This document shows, piece after piece, positions 12,414 to 20,536 of a stretch of DNA of 45,617 bases (positions within the stretch are counted from its first letter, which is position 1; each line of letters begins with the position of its first letter). This stretch comes from an uncultured Prevotellaceae bacterium (GTDB lineage: Bacteria > Bacteroidota > Bacteroidia > Bacteroidales > Bacteroidaceae). The notes beneath the pieces are model-generated. The model did no database searches. It saw only the letters and a program-made list of their open reading frames with translations, and was not told the origin of the DNA. The stretch lies in the NCBI GenBank assembly GCA_947168045.1, contig CAMVKN010000025.1:1-45617 (forward strand), given 5' to 3'. Made by a program: the position numbers and the translations under genes.

Positions 12414-13076
12414 TCACTTCTTCTTCAGTACCTGGTCAATCATTCCGTACTCGCGTGCCTCCTCGGCCGTCATCCAGTAGTTGCGGTCGCTGTCAGCCCA
12501 CACCTTGTCGTAGTCGGTGTGCGAGTGTTCGGCAATGATGGTATAGAGTTCCTTCTTGAGTTTCTGAATCTCACGTGCCTCAATCTCGATGTCGCTGGCC
12601 TGTCCCTGCACACCGCCTAAAGGCTGGTGAATCATCACGCGGCTGTGGGGCAGTGCCGAGCGCTTGCCCTCGGTGCCGGCCACTAAGAGCACGGCAGCCA
12701 TCGAGGCGGCCATGCCCGTGCAGATGGTAGCCACGTCGCTCTGGATGAACTGCATGGTGTCGTAGATGCCCAGTCCGGCATAGACGCTGCCGCCCGGCGA
12801 GTTGATATAGACGTTGATGTCCTTGCCCGGGTCGACGGAGTCGAGATAGAGCAGCTGTGCCTGCAGCACGTTGGCCGTATAGTCGTTCACCTCGGTACCG
12901 AGGAAGATGATGCGGTCCATCATCAGACGGCTGAACACGTCGAGCTGCGTGACGTTCAGCTGGCGCTCCTCCAGGATGTAGGGATTCATGTACTGGGCCT
13001 GTGCGGCCATCACGTCGTCAAGCACCTGACCATTGAGTCCCAGGTGCCCTGTTGCATATTTTCTAAAGTCGTTCAT
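12414..13076 (-). CDS. clpP: ATP-dependent Clp protease proteolytic subunit ClpP
   Basis: A 220-residue serine peptidase that forms the tetradecameric chamber served by ClpX. The catalytic Ser lies in [11 protein letters not shown] and the His in [11 protein letters not shown]; the acidic member of the triad follows in the [14 protein letters not shown] region. [16 protein letters not shown] is the substrate-strand motif. The trigger-factor gene that often precedes clpP is absent here; upstream is a repeat-rich intergenic region. A promoter box at 13112-13119 gives a leader of about 30 nt. Confidence 0.97.
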   Translation of the reverse strand: MNDFRKYATGHLGLNGQVLDDVMAAQAQYMNPYILEERQLNVTQLDVFSRLMMDRIIFLGTEVNDYTANVLQAQLLYLDSVDPGKDINVYINSPGGSVYAGLGIYDTMQFIQSDVATICTGMAASMAAVLLVAGTEGKRSALPHSRVMIHQPLGGVQGQASDIEIEAREIQKLKKELYTIIAEHSHTDYDKVWADSDRNYWMTAEEAREYGMIDQVLKKK

Positions 13077-13111
13077 AATTGTCTTTTTCGCCTTCTAATC
13101 GCTTGGAAATA

Positions 13112-13142
13112 CAAAGTTAATAAAAATCTCGGGAAAGTCCCG
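13112..13142 (-). promoter_or_regulatory. clpP promoter with adjacent small palindrome
   Basis: TAACTTTG (minus strand, 13112-13119) matches TAnnTTTG. A 5-bp-arm palindrome CGGGA-AAG-TCCCG (13130-13142) sits in the spacer/-33 region, where a clear TTTG is lacking. It could be an operator, but that is inference. Confidence 0.55.
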
Positions 13143-13191
13143 CATTTTTTAAGATTTTTTGTGAAAGTGACCCAAGGAAACGGACTGTTAA

Positions 13192-13209
13192 CGCGCGCGC
13201 ACGCGCGCG
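13192..13209. repeat. alternating CG tract (Z-DNA-prone)
   Basis: Eighteen bases of strict purine-pyrimidine alternation, almost all CG with one CA step, lie next to the 21-bp repeat array upstream of clpP. Such tracts readily adopt left-handed DNA under negative supercoiling. Confidence 0.8.
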
Positions 13210-13214
13210 AGAAA

Positions 13215-13313
13215 AGTCACGACTTATGACAGCCAGGCATGGAGTTATGACAGCCAGGCATGGAGATAATTTCGCCAGGCATGGAGTTATGCTCATAAAG
13301 TGCCGCTTTATTC
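13215..13313. repeat. 21-bp repeat array, copy 1 (clpP-aepZ intergenic)
   Basis: Four to five units of 21 bp are built from two motifs, CAGCCAGGCATGGAGTTAT and CATAAAGTGCCGCTTTATT. The same two motifs and the same period occur at 38606-38752. The 315-bp gap 13077-13391 holds only this array, the CG tract, the clpP promoter and the terminator at 13331-13371. Confidence 0.85.
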
Positions 13314-13330
13314 TGCTTTGGTGGACATTC

Positions 13331-13371
13331 AAAAATAACTTGGTCTGATTGTTACAGACCAAGTTATTTTT
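13331..13371 (-). terminator. hairpin terminator of the phosphonate operon
   Basis: A perfect 17-bp inverted repeat (13331-13347 with 13355-13371) with a 7-nt loop and flanking A/T runs lies 20 bp after the aepZ stop. The outer pairs are A-T, so it could also terminate rightward transcripts. Confidence 0.88.
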
Positions 13372-13391
13372 AACGGTTACTCGAATAGCTC

Positions 13392-14525
13392 TTATTTTGA
13401 AACGTACTGAGCGGGCAGGGCGATGTGATAGTGGTCGAAAGCCTGGCGTAGCACCTGGAAGAAAGCCTCGATGTCGGGCACGTCGATGGTGCCGAGGGCA
13501 CAGAGACGGAAGGTGTTGGTGGTGGAAATCTTGCCGGGATAGATGGTGAAGCCCCGCTCGTAGCAATAGTCGTGCACGCGCTCGAAGTCCCAGTTGGGGT
13601 CGTCGGGATAGAGCACGCTGGCCACGAGGCCCGACTGCAGGTCAAGGGGTATGACCTCGCGCAGCCCCATGTCGGCCAGTCCCTTGTGGATGGCCTCGAT
13701 GACGCGGCGGTGACGTGCGAACTTGGCGGTCTCGCCCACCTCGAAGTATTCCTTCAGGGCCTGGATTGTGGCGTAGATGGTCTGCACGGGCGGCGTGAAG
13801 TGCATCTCGCCAGTACGCTCGAAGAAGTCGTATTGCAGATAGAGGTTGCAGTAGTAGGAGCGCTTGGGGTAGTCCTTCGAGCGACGTATCTCAGCCTCGT
13901 TGCCGATGATGAACGACAGACCAGTCATGGCCATCAGGCCTTTCTGGGCCGAGGCCATGCAGAAGTCGACGTTGTCCTGCTCCATGTCGAAGGGAATCAT
14001 GCCAAGCGACGATGTGGTGTCGACCACGAACACGGCGCCGTGCGCATGGGCCATCGCACCTATCTCGCGGATGGGGTTCAGGATGCCGGTGCCCGTCTCG
14101 TGATGGGTGGTATAGACGAGGGCCACATCGGGGTTGTCGTCGAGGGCCTTAGCCACAGCGTCCAGGTCAGGCTGCTCGAATACCGATGAGCGCAGGTCGA
14201 TGTGGGGCAGACCGTAGTATTGACAAATCTCGACGGCACGTGAGCTATAGGCACCGTTGTTCACCACCAGCACCTTCTTGCCGGCAGGCAGCAGCGAGTT
14301 CAGACAGATGTCGATATTGATGGTGCCGCTGCCACAGAACAGCACCGCCGTGTATTTCGTCTCAGGGGCATGAGCCACACGCAGCAGGTCGGCGCGCAGG
14401 CTCTTCATCATGTCGGCGAACTCTTTCTCGCGCGGACAGATGTCGGGCACCACCTGTGCCAGCTTCACCGTGTCGGTGGTGGTGGCGGGGCCCGGGTTCA
14501 ACAGGATGTTACGCTTTATTTCCAT
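13392..14525 (-). CDS. phnW: 2-aminoethylphosphonate--pyruvate transaminase
   Basis: A 377-residue class-V PLP aminotransferase. N-terminal NILLNPGPATTTD and CGSGTINIDICLNS match the PhnW family, the PLP aspartate lies in VFVVDTTSSLGM, and the Schiff-base Lys is in CMASAQKGLMAMTGLSF. The enzyme interconverts phosphonoacetaldehyde and 2-aminoethylphosphonate (AEP). PhnW serves catabolism in some bacteria, but here it follows PEP mutase and phosphonopyruvate decarboxylase, so it most likely makes AEP (the aepZ role in Bacteroides capsule loci). It is last in the operon, 17 bp after the preceding gene, and ends at a strong terminator. Confidence 0.93.
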   Translation of the reverse strand: MEIKRNILLNPGPATTTDTVKLAQVVPDICPREKEFADMMKSLRADLLRVAHAPETKYTAVLFCGSGTINIDICLNSLLPAGKKVLVVNNGAYSSRAVEICQYYGLPHIDLRSSVFEQPDLDAVAKALDDNPDVALVYTTHHETGTGILNPIREIGAMAHAHGAVFVVDTTSSLGMIPFDMEQDNVDFCMASAQKGLMAMTGLSFIIGNEAEIRRSKDYPKRSYYCNLYLQYDFFERTGEMHFTPPVQTIYATIQALKEYFEVGETAKFARHRRVIEAIHKGLADMGLREVIPLDLQSGLVASVLYPDDPNWDFERVHDYCYERGFTIYPGKISTTNTFRLCALGTIDVPDIEAFFQVLRQAFDHYHIALPAQYVSK

Positions 14526-14542
14526 TGTTATTTCTTTTTTTG

Positions 14543-16408
14543 TTATTTCGCCGGTGCATCCAGATAGGGCACGACGTGCTGTTCGGCATAGCTGAGGTCG
14601 GCCTGGTCGTCAATCTCGTACCACTTCAGACCCTCCTCGCACAGCACATAGACGGGCGACACCTGGCGCGACATGCTCAGCAGCTCGTACTCGTAGCCCA
14701 GCTTCGGCTGGTCGGCCACCTTGGCGGCATAGTCGGCACACATCTTCTTAAAAAAGACATTCGACAGCTTGTGGATGCCCACCAGCTCACCGCTGTAGTC
14801 CACTTCCTCCTTGTTCACCGAACAGTTGGTGAGCACGCCGTCAGCGTTACGCTCCACGTAGTACTGGTCCTGGAACTTGGTGACGGGGGTGATGAGCATC
14901 ACATCGGGCTGCGGACAGTCCATCAGGGCGGTGATGGCGCGGCGCTCGAACACCAGGTCGCTCTCCAGCAGCAGGAAGTCGTCGTCGCCGATGATGTCCC
15001 TGCAATTATATAATGTATACATGCTGTTCGTCTCGGCATAGCGCTCGCTGAAGCAGCACACAATCTGCGGGAAGCGTGCGGCCAGCTCCTCGTAGGCCTC
15101 ACGCAGGTAGCCTGTGCCAATGAAGATACGCTCGATGCCACAGCTGATGAGCGTTTCGATGCTGCGCACCACCATTGCCTTCCCCCCGGCCTCGATGAAG
15201 CCCTTGGGCCGTTCCTCGGTCATCGACCCAAAGCGGGTGCCCATGCCGGCGGCCATTATCACAGCGGTTTTTGTGCGACCTATGCTATGGGGTTGAGGGC
15301 TCATAAGCTCCTCCATGAACGCCTGTTTGTTCTCAATGGGCGTGGTGGTGGGACGGCCGAGGTCGTCGCGCGAGTTGATGGCCACACGCAGCTCTATGAG
15401 GACGGGACCGTCGAGGGTGTCAAGCTGTTGCAGGGCCTGCAGCATCTCGTCGGCTGTGGTGGCCGTCAGGGCGTGGCGGTAGCCGCTGGCCAGGGCGATG
15501 GCCGGAGCGTTGAGGCGGAAGCCGACGGTGGGCTGTGCGCCGACGCTCTCGTGGGCACCGTTGTTAAACAGGATGTGCACGAAGTTCTTAGGCTGCATGG
15601 ATGCATTGACGCCCAGCGCGCCAGTGTGCATGATGAAGGCACCGTCGCCGTCGAAGCAGAACACGCGACGCTCAGGGCGCTCCAAGGCGATGCCCAGGGC
15701 AATGCTGGAGCTGTGGCCCATGGAGCCGACGGTGAGGAAGTCGTGCCCATGGCCCTCGTGGCGCGCCTCGCGCAACTCGAACAACTCGCGCGAAAGCTTG
15801 CCGGTGGTGGAGACGATGACATCGTCCGTGCGCAGATGGTCGACGACCAACCGCAGCGCCTCCTCGCGGCTCAGCGGACAGTCGTTGCTACTCTTGTTCT
15901 TCAGCTGGTACTTGCCAAAAGTGCCCTTACGGATAACGATGGCCGTAGGAGCCAGGCGCTGCATGGCCAGCGTCACCTGCTCGGCTATCTGCTCCACCCG
16001 CTCCAGCACGACGTATGGGATGTGCATGGCATCGAGCAGGCCGAGCGTCACCTCGCCCTGTTTCACATGCTGCGGCTCGTCGTGCACGCCAGGCTCGCCC
16101 CGCCAGCCAATCATCAGCACCATGGGGATGCTGTACACCTTCTCGTCGGCCAACGACAGCAGGGGGTTGACGGTGTTGCCCAGGCCTGAGTTCTGCATAT
16201 AGACCAGTGCGGGATGGCCTGTAGCCAGATAGTGGCCTGCAGCGATGCCCACGGCATTGCCCTCGTTGGCGGCAATGATGTGGTGACGCGGGTCGGCAGT
16301 ATCGGTGACGTAGGCACAGAAATTCTTCAGCAGCGAGTCGGGCACGCCCGTGAACAGGTCGACACCACTCTGTATGAAGGTCTCGTAAGCGCTATTTACT
16401 TCTATCAT
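14543..16408 (-). CDS. phosphonopyruvate decarboxylase fused to MobA-like nucleotidyltransferase
   Basis: A 621-residue two-domain protein. Residues 1-370 are a thiamine-diphosphate phosphonopyruvate decarboxylase: substrate region FTGVPDSLLKNF, NEGNAVGIAAGHYLATG, and the ThDP/Mg motif FDGDGAFIMHTGALGVNAS (252-270). This irreversible step pulls PEP mutase forward. After a short linker (about 370-378) comes a nucleotidyltransferase with VIMAAGMGTRFGSMTEERPK (383-402) and the metal site ESDLV (492-496), like CTP:phosphocholine and AEP cytidylyltransferases. The likely product is CMP-activated AEP for transfer to lipid or glycan; the nucleotide and acceptor are inferred. The start is ATG at 16408, directly after repeat DNA; an upstream TTG lies inside the repeat. 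Confidence 0.92.
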   Translation of the reverse strand: MIEVNSAYETFIQSGVDLFTGVPDSLLKNFCAYVTDTADPRHHIIAANEGNAVGIAAGHYLATGHPALVYMQNSGLGNTVNPLLSLADEKVYSIPMVLMIGWRGEPGVHDEPQHVKQGEVTLGLLDAMHIPYVVLERVEQIAEQVTLAMQRLAPTAIVIRKGTFGKYQLKNKSSNDCPLSREEALRLVVDHLRTDDVIVSTTGKLSRELFELREARHEGHGHDFLTVGSMGHSSSIALGIALERPERRVFCFDGDGAFIMHTGALGVNASMQPKNFVHILFNNGAHESVGAQPTVGFRLNAPAIALASGYRHALTATTADEMLQALQQLDTLDGPVLIELRVAINSRDDLGRPTTTPIENKQAFMEELMSPQPHSIGRTKTAVIMAAGMGTRFGSMTEERPKGFIEAGGKAMVVRSIETLISCGIERIFIGTGYLREAYEELAARFPQIVCCFSERYAETNSMYTLYNCRDIIGDDDFLLLESDLVFERRAITALMDCPQPDVMLITPVTKFQDQYYVERNADGVLTNCSVNKEEVDYSGELVGIHKLSNVFFKKMCADYAAKVADQPKLGYEYELLSMSRQVSPVYVLCEEGLKWYEIDDQADLSYAEQHVVPYLDAPAK

Positions 16409-16446
16409 AAATCTCAATCCTCAAATCTCAAAACTCAAACCTCAAC
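16409..16446. repeat. 7-bp repeat filling the pepM-decarboxylase gap
   Basis: The entire 38-bp gap is TTGAG-type heptamers (transcript sense). It begins with the TGA stop of pepM and ends at the ATG of the decarboxylase gene, like the surA-ostA junction at 3763-3807. The last 12 bases including the ATG (TTGAGATTTATG) are identical at the two junctions. Confidence 0.92.
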
Positions 16447-17751
16447 TCATTTTGTCCCCGGTATCAGCTCCAGTATCTGCTTGATGGGCATGCACAGGGG
16501 GTTGGCCTCCAGCGAGCGGTGATGCTGCAGGATGCTGGTGGCCACGTTGACCATGGCTGGATAGGCAGCACGCAGCATGTGGTTGGCATAGATGACGACC
16601 TTGATGCCCCAGGCGGCCAGCTCCTCCTCGGTAAACTGGTTGTAGGTGGTGGGCACGGCCACGATGGGCACGTAGGGGTGCATCTCGTGGAAGCGCTGGC
16701 AGAACTGTCGGATGTCGTCGCCGCTCTTCTCCTTGGAGTGAATCATGATGCCGTCGGCCCCACCCTGCTCAACGTATGCACAGCAGCGCTCAATGGCGTC
16801 GTCGACGCTCTTGCCGGCGATGAGACTCTCACAACGGGCGATAATCATGAAGTCCTTTGTCACCTGGGCGTTCTTGCCGGCACGAATCTTCTGGCAGAAG
16901 TTCTCGATGGTGTCCTGTGTCTGGATGGCATCGGTGCCGAAGAGCGAGTTCTTCTTCAGTCCCACCTTGTCCTCGATGATGACGGCCGAGATGCCGTTGC
17001 GCTCCAGTGTGCGCACGGTGAACACGAAATGCTCAAGCTTGCCACCCGTGTCGCCGTCGTAGATGATGGGCTTGGTGGTGCACTCCAGGATATTGTTCAG
17101 GTCCTGCATGCGCGTGGTCAGGTCCACAGCCTCGATGTCGGGCTTGCCCTTCGATGTCGAGTCGGTGAGCGACGAGCTCCACATGCCGTCGAAGGCCTCA
17201 GTGTAGAGACCGTTCTTCACCTCCAAGGTCTCGCAGATAAGACCCGAGAGACCATCGTGGACCTCCAAGACGCGCACCACGGGCTTGGCGCTGATAAGAC
17301 GGCGCAAGGCCTTCAGACGGATGTCGGGGGTGGTACCTATCTGCTTGATTTCCTTATCGATGGACGACGACTCGATGCCCTTGGTGTAGGGAATCTCAAT
17401 CACTTCGCCACCCAGTTCCTGCATCACCTGGAAAGCCTCGTCGCGCAGCTCACGGTCAGGCCCATCTTTCCAGTCATCGCCATGGATGATGTAGTCGGGC
17501 TTCAGCTGCCGCAGGTTGGGTGCATAGCTCCAGTCGTCCTGGGGCACCACGCGGCTGACGTTGCGGATGTTCTCTACGACGTTCTTGCGCTGCTCGTAGG
17601 TAAGATAGGGCAGGCGCTTGTGCTGGGCAATGGCCTTGTCAGTAAACAGGCCGATGACAACATCGCCATACTTCGCCCCTTCGTTAATGATGTTGATAAG
17701 TCCGGGATGCATGATGTCAGCAATCATCCCCAAATAGACAGTCTTTGCCAT
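16447..17751 (-). CDS. pepM: phosphoenolpyruvate mutase with N-terminal cytidylyltransferase-like domain
   Basis: PepM converts PEP to phosphonopyruvate, the entry reaction of C-P bond biosynthesis. The mutase signature EDKVGLKKNS lies at 260-269, with YDGDTGG (231-237) and the ARCESLIAG strand in the isocitrate-lyase-like barrel (about 150-434). Residues 1-140 are a Rossmann-type cytidylyltransferase-like domain (YLGMIADIMHPGLINI, LPYLTYEQRK, KGIESSSI). Its HxGH nucleotide motif reads HPGL, without the second His, so activity is uncertain. The start is ATG at 17751; ten upstream codons overlap the promoter. It is the first gene of the three-gene phosphonate operon. Confidence 0.95.
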   Translation of the reverse strand: MAKTVYLGMIADIMHPGLINIINEGAKYGDVVIGLFTDKAIAQHKRLPYLTYEQRKNVVENIRNVSRVVPQDDWSYAPNLRQLKPDYIIHGDDWKDGPDRELRDEAFQVMQELGGEVIEIPYTKGIESSSIDKEIKQIGTTPDIRLKALRRLISAKPVVRVLEVHDGLSGLICETLEVKNGLYTEAFDGMWSSSLTDSTSKGKPDIEAVDLTTRMQDLNNILECTTKPIIYDGDTGGKLEHFVFTVRTLERNGISAVIIEDKVGLKKNSLFGTDAIQTQDTIENFCQKIRAGKNAQVTKDFMIIARCESLIAGKSVDDAIERCCAYVEQGGADGIMIHSKEKSGDDIRQFCQRFHEMHPYVPIVAVPTTYNQFTEEELAAWGIKVVIYANHMLRAAYPAMVNVATSILQHHRSLEANPLCMPIKQILELIPGTK

Positions 17752-17770
17752 AACATTCAATATTTTCTTG

Positions 17771-17801
17771 CAAAGGTACAAAGAAGCTGACGAAATGCAA
17801 A
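17771..17801 (-). promoter_or_regulatory. pepM promoter
   Basis: On the minus strand TTTG (17798-17801), 19 bp, then TACCTTTG (17771-17778): an exact Bacteroidetes promoter. The leader is predicted at about 15 nt. It is divergent from the glycosyltransferase promoter at 17819-17850. Confidence 0.85.
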
Positions 17802-17818
17802 AGAAAATCGGAGTTTTC

Positions 17819-17850
17819 TTTGTTTTTATGTATGAAATGCATTACCTTTG
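17819..17850 (+). promoter_or_regulatory. glycosyltransferase promoter
   Basis: TTTG (17819-17822), 20 bp, TACCTTTG (17843-17850). The ATG at 17860 begins 9 nt after the box, so the mRNA would have almost no leader. Confidence 0.85.
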
Positions 17851-17859
17851 CAGTCAATT

Positions 17860-19002
17860 ATGACGGAAAGACTGACCATAGGCTACGACGCGAAACGCAT
17901 CGTACGCAACGGCACGGGGCTGGGCAGCTATGGGCGGACGCTGGTGAACGACCTGGCGGCCCTTGATGCTTTCGACCTACGTCTATATGCTCCCGACGAG
18001 GGGCAGACACAGCTGCGGTCACAGATAGTGGGGCGCAGCAACGTAGCCTTCTGCTATCCACGCCATGCCCGCACAGCACTGGGCAAGGCGCTGTGGCGCT
18101 CGCACGGCATTGTCAAGCAACTGGTGCGCGACGGCGTGCAGCTCTACCACGGCCTGTCAGGCGAGCTGCCTACAGGCATCAGCGAGGCTGGCATACAGAC
18201 GGTAGTCACCATCCACGACCTGATTTTCATGCGGCATCCGGAATACTATAAGCGGGCCGACGTGAAGATATATACCAAGAAGTTCTTCAACACACTGAAG
18301 GAGGCCGACCGCATCGTGGCCATCAGCGAGTGTACCAAGCGCGACATCTGCCAGCTGGGCGACATCGACCCACGGCGCGTCAGCGTGGTATACCAGAGCT
18401 GTGCCAAGCGCTTCGCCGAGGTGCCCGACAGCACGAAGATGTGGCAGGTGCGCGACAAGTATGAGCTGCCTGACCGCTACGTGCTCAGCGTGGGGACGAT
18501 AGAGGAGCGCAAGAACGTGCTGCTGGCCGTCAAGGCGCTGCACCACCTGCCCGACGATGTGTCGCTGGTCATCGTGGGACGGCAGACGCCCTACAGCGAC
18601 CATGTGCACGAGTATGTGCTGGAGCACCGCATGCACAGCCGCGTGCAGATGTTGCACAACGTGCCTGACGACGACCTGCCCGCCCTCTACCGCATGGCCG
18701 ACGCCTTTGTCTACCCCTCGCGCTACGAGGGCTTCGGCATACCCATCATCGAGGCCATCAGCCAGGGGCTGCCCGTGGTGGCCTGCACCGGCTCGTGCCT
18801 GGAGGAGGCGGGAGGACCTGACAGCCTCTATGTCAACCCGGACGACCCGCAGGCCATGGCCAACGCCCTGCAGCAAGTGCTCTACGGCGCGGCGGGACGT
18901 GAGCAACGCATAGAGCGCAGCCAGCACTACATAGCACGCTTCCAGAACAGCGATGCGGCACAGCAGATGGTTGACGTTTACAACAGCATCACCATGACAT
19001 GA
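17860..19002 (+). CDS. GT4-family glycosyltransferase
   Basis: A 380-residue GT-B glycosyltransferase, group 1. It has an N-terminal glycine-rich donor/acceptor loop (GYDAKRIVRNGTGLGSYGR), a linker, and the C-terminal GT4 signature SRYEGFGIPIIEAISQGLP with the E-x7-E pattern; VLSVGTIEERKN begins the C-terminal domain. It probably transfers a sugar during surface-glycan synthesis; donor and acceptor cannot be told. It is divergent from the phosphonate operon, which may hint at a shared glycan target, but this is weak. The start is ATG at 17860, since a TTG four codons upstream lies in the -7 box. The stop overlaps the next start (ATGA). Confidence 0.9.
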   Translation: MTERLTIGYDAKRIVRNGTGLGSYGRTLVNDLAALDAFDLRLYAPDEGQTQLRSQIVGRSNVAFCYPRHARTALGKALWRSHGIVKQLVRDGVQLYHGLSGELPTGISEAGIQTVVTIHDLIFMRHPEYYKRADVKIYTKKFFNTLKEADRIVAISECTKRDICQLGDIDPRRVSVVYQSCAKRFAEVPDSTKMWQVRDKYELPDRYVLSVGTIEERKNVLLAVKALHHLPDDVSLVIVGRQTPYSDHVHEYVLEHRMHSRVQMLHNVPDDDLPALYRMADAFVYPSRYEGFGIPIIEAISQGLPVVACTGSCLEEAGGPDSLYVNPDDPQAMANALQQVLYGAAGREQRIERSQHYIARFQNSDAAQQMVDVYNSITMT

Positions 19003-20465
19003 TAGGCGACGAGCTGCAATTTCGCATACACGAGCACTTCGGACACGTGCCGACCGACGAGCAGGAGCAGACCATCGGCATGTTCAGCCTTTTCCTCACC
19101 GACACAGGCTGGGGACGGGGCCAACAAGCGTGCATGGTGCTGCGCGGCTCGGCTGGTACAGGCAAGACATCGATAGCGGCTGCCATCGTGCGCGCCCTGC
19201 TGTCGATGAAACAGAAGATGATGCTGCTGGCACCCACCGGACGGGCGGCGAAGGTGTTCTCGCTCTATGCCAACCATCCGGCTTACACCATCCACCGCCG
19301 CATCTACCGCCAGAAGTCGGCCGGCGACCTGTCAGCCTTTAACTTGAACGACAACCTCTACCACGACACGCTGTTCATCATCGACGAGGCATCAATGATT
19401 TCCGACACGCCCGGCGACAGCACCTTCGGCGCCGGCTCGCTGCTCGGCGACCTGGTACGCTATGTGTACCAAGGCCAGAACTGCCGTATGCTGCTCATCG
19501 GCGACAGTGCGCAGCTGCCACCCGTGGGCGAGGAGAATAGCCCGGCGCTATCCACGGCGGTGCTGCAGGGCTACGGACTGAAGGTGTTTGAGGCCAGCCT
19601 CACACAGGTGCTGCGACAAAGTCAGCAGTCGGGCATCCTCTACAATGCCACACGCATACGCGAGCATGGCATCATGGCTGAGACGGAGGGACTGCGTCTG
19701 CCACGCATCCGCTTCCAAGGCTTCGCCGACATCGTCAGCATGCCGGGCAACGAGCTGATAGAGGCACTGGCCACCAGCTACAGCCGGGCGGGACAGGACG
19801 AGACGATAGTGGTGACACGGTCGAACAAAAGGGCCGTGGTCTACAACAAGGGCATACGCAACACCGTGCTGGACCGCGAGGACGAGCTGGGCCGTGGCGA
19901 CCAGCTGATGATAGTGAAGAACAACTACTACTGGTGCAAGGTGGAGAGCGAGTGCCTGAAGGACGAGAGCGGCGCCATCAAAGTGCCCTTCCTGGCCAAC
20001 GGCGACCGCTGCGTGGTGCAGCGCGTGCGTAACTTCCACGAGCTATATGGTTTCCGCTTTGCCGACGTCACGTTCACCCTACCCGACTATGACGACACGG
20101 AGCTGACGGCGACGATGCTGCTCGACACGCTGGCTGCCGAAGCCCCGGCGCTGACCCACGAGCAACAGGAGCAGCTGTACCAGCAGGTGATGGATGACTA
20201 TGCAGACCTGCCGCTGAAACAGGACCGCATGAAGGCACTGCGCAACGACCCGCACTACAACGCGCTGCAGGTGAAGTATGGCTATGCCGTCACTTGCCAT
20301 AAGGCACAGGGCGGACAGTGGGCCCACGTCTACATAGACCAGGGCTACATGACTGACGACATGCTCACCCCCGACTATCTGCACTGGCTATACACCGCCC
20401 TGACACGCGCCACGGAGAAGGTGTTCCTCGTCAACTGGCCAGAGCAACAAACAACTAATGAATGA
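18999..20465 (+). CDS. RecD/Dda-like SF1B ATP-dependent DNA helicase
   Basis: A 488-residue AAA-type helicase: Walker A GSAGTGKTSIA (about 50-60), Walker B TLFIIDEASMI, motif III LLIGDSAQLPPVGEE, Q/R motif SLTQVLRQS, and C-terminal UvrD-C2 motifs TCHKAQGGQW and LYTALTRATEKV. It resembles stand-alone RecD2/Dda-like helicases common in Bacteroidetes and should move 5' to 3' on DNA in repair. No RecB or RecC partner is nearby. Translation is coupled to the glycosyltransferase by a 4-bp ATGA overlap although the functions look unrelated. Confidence 0.9.
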   Translation: MIGDELQFRIHEHFGHVPTDEQEQTIGMFSLFLTDTGWGRGQQACMVLRGSAGTGKTSIAAAIVRALLSMKQKMMLLAPTGRAAKVFSLYANHPAYTIHRRIYRQKSAGDLSAFNLNDNLYHDTLFIIDEASMISDTPGDSTFGAGSLLGDLVRYVYQGQNCRMLLIGDSAQLPPVGEENSPALSTAVLQGYGLKVFEASLTQVLRQSQQSGILYNATRIREHGIMAETEGLRLPRIRFQGFADIVSMPGNELIEALATSYSRAGQDETIVVTRSNKRAVVYNKGIRNTVLDREDELGRGDQLMIVKNNYYWCKVESECLKDESGAIKVPFLANGDRCVVQRVRNFHELYGFRFADVTFTLPDYDDTELTATMLLDTLAAEAPALTHEQQEQLYQQVMDDYADLPLKQDRMKALRNDPHYNALQVKYGYAVTCHKAQGGQWAHVYIDQGYMTDDMLTPDYLHWLYTALTRATEKVFLVNWPEQQTTNE

Positions 20466-20536
20466 GTGGAATCATTCGGAGGTACGAGGCTACAAAAACG
20501 ATTGTTATTTATAAATAAAAGTCCGAAGCATCATCT

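Noticed and set aside
13392..14525. Phosphonate degradation role for the AEP transaminase
   Set aside because: No phosphonatase (PhnX) is present, and the operon contains PEP mutase and phosphonopyruvate decarboxylase, which are biosynthetic.
16519..17790. 423-residue plus-strand frame, and a 300-residue one at 15287-16189
   Set aside because: Both are antisense to clear phosphonate genes, show no domain motifs, and are explained by GC-biased third positions.
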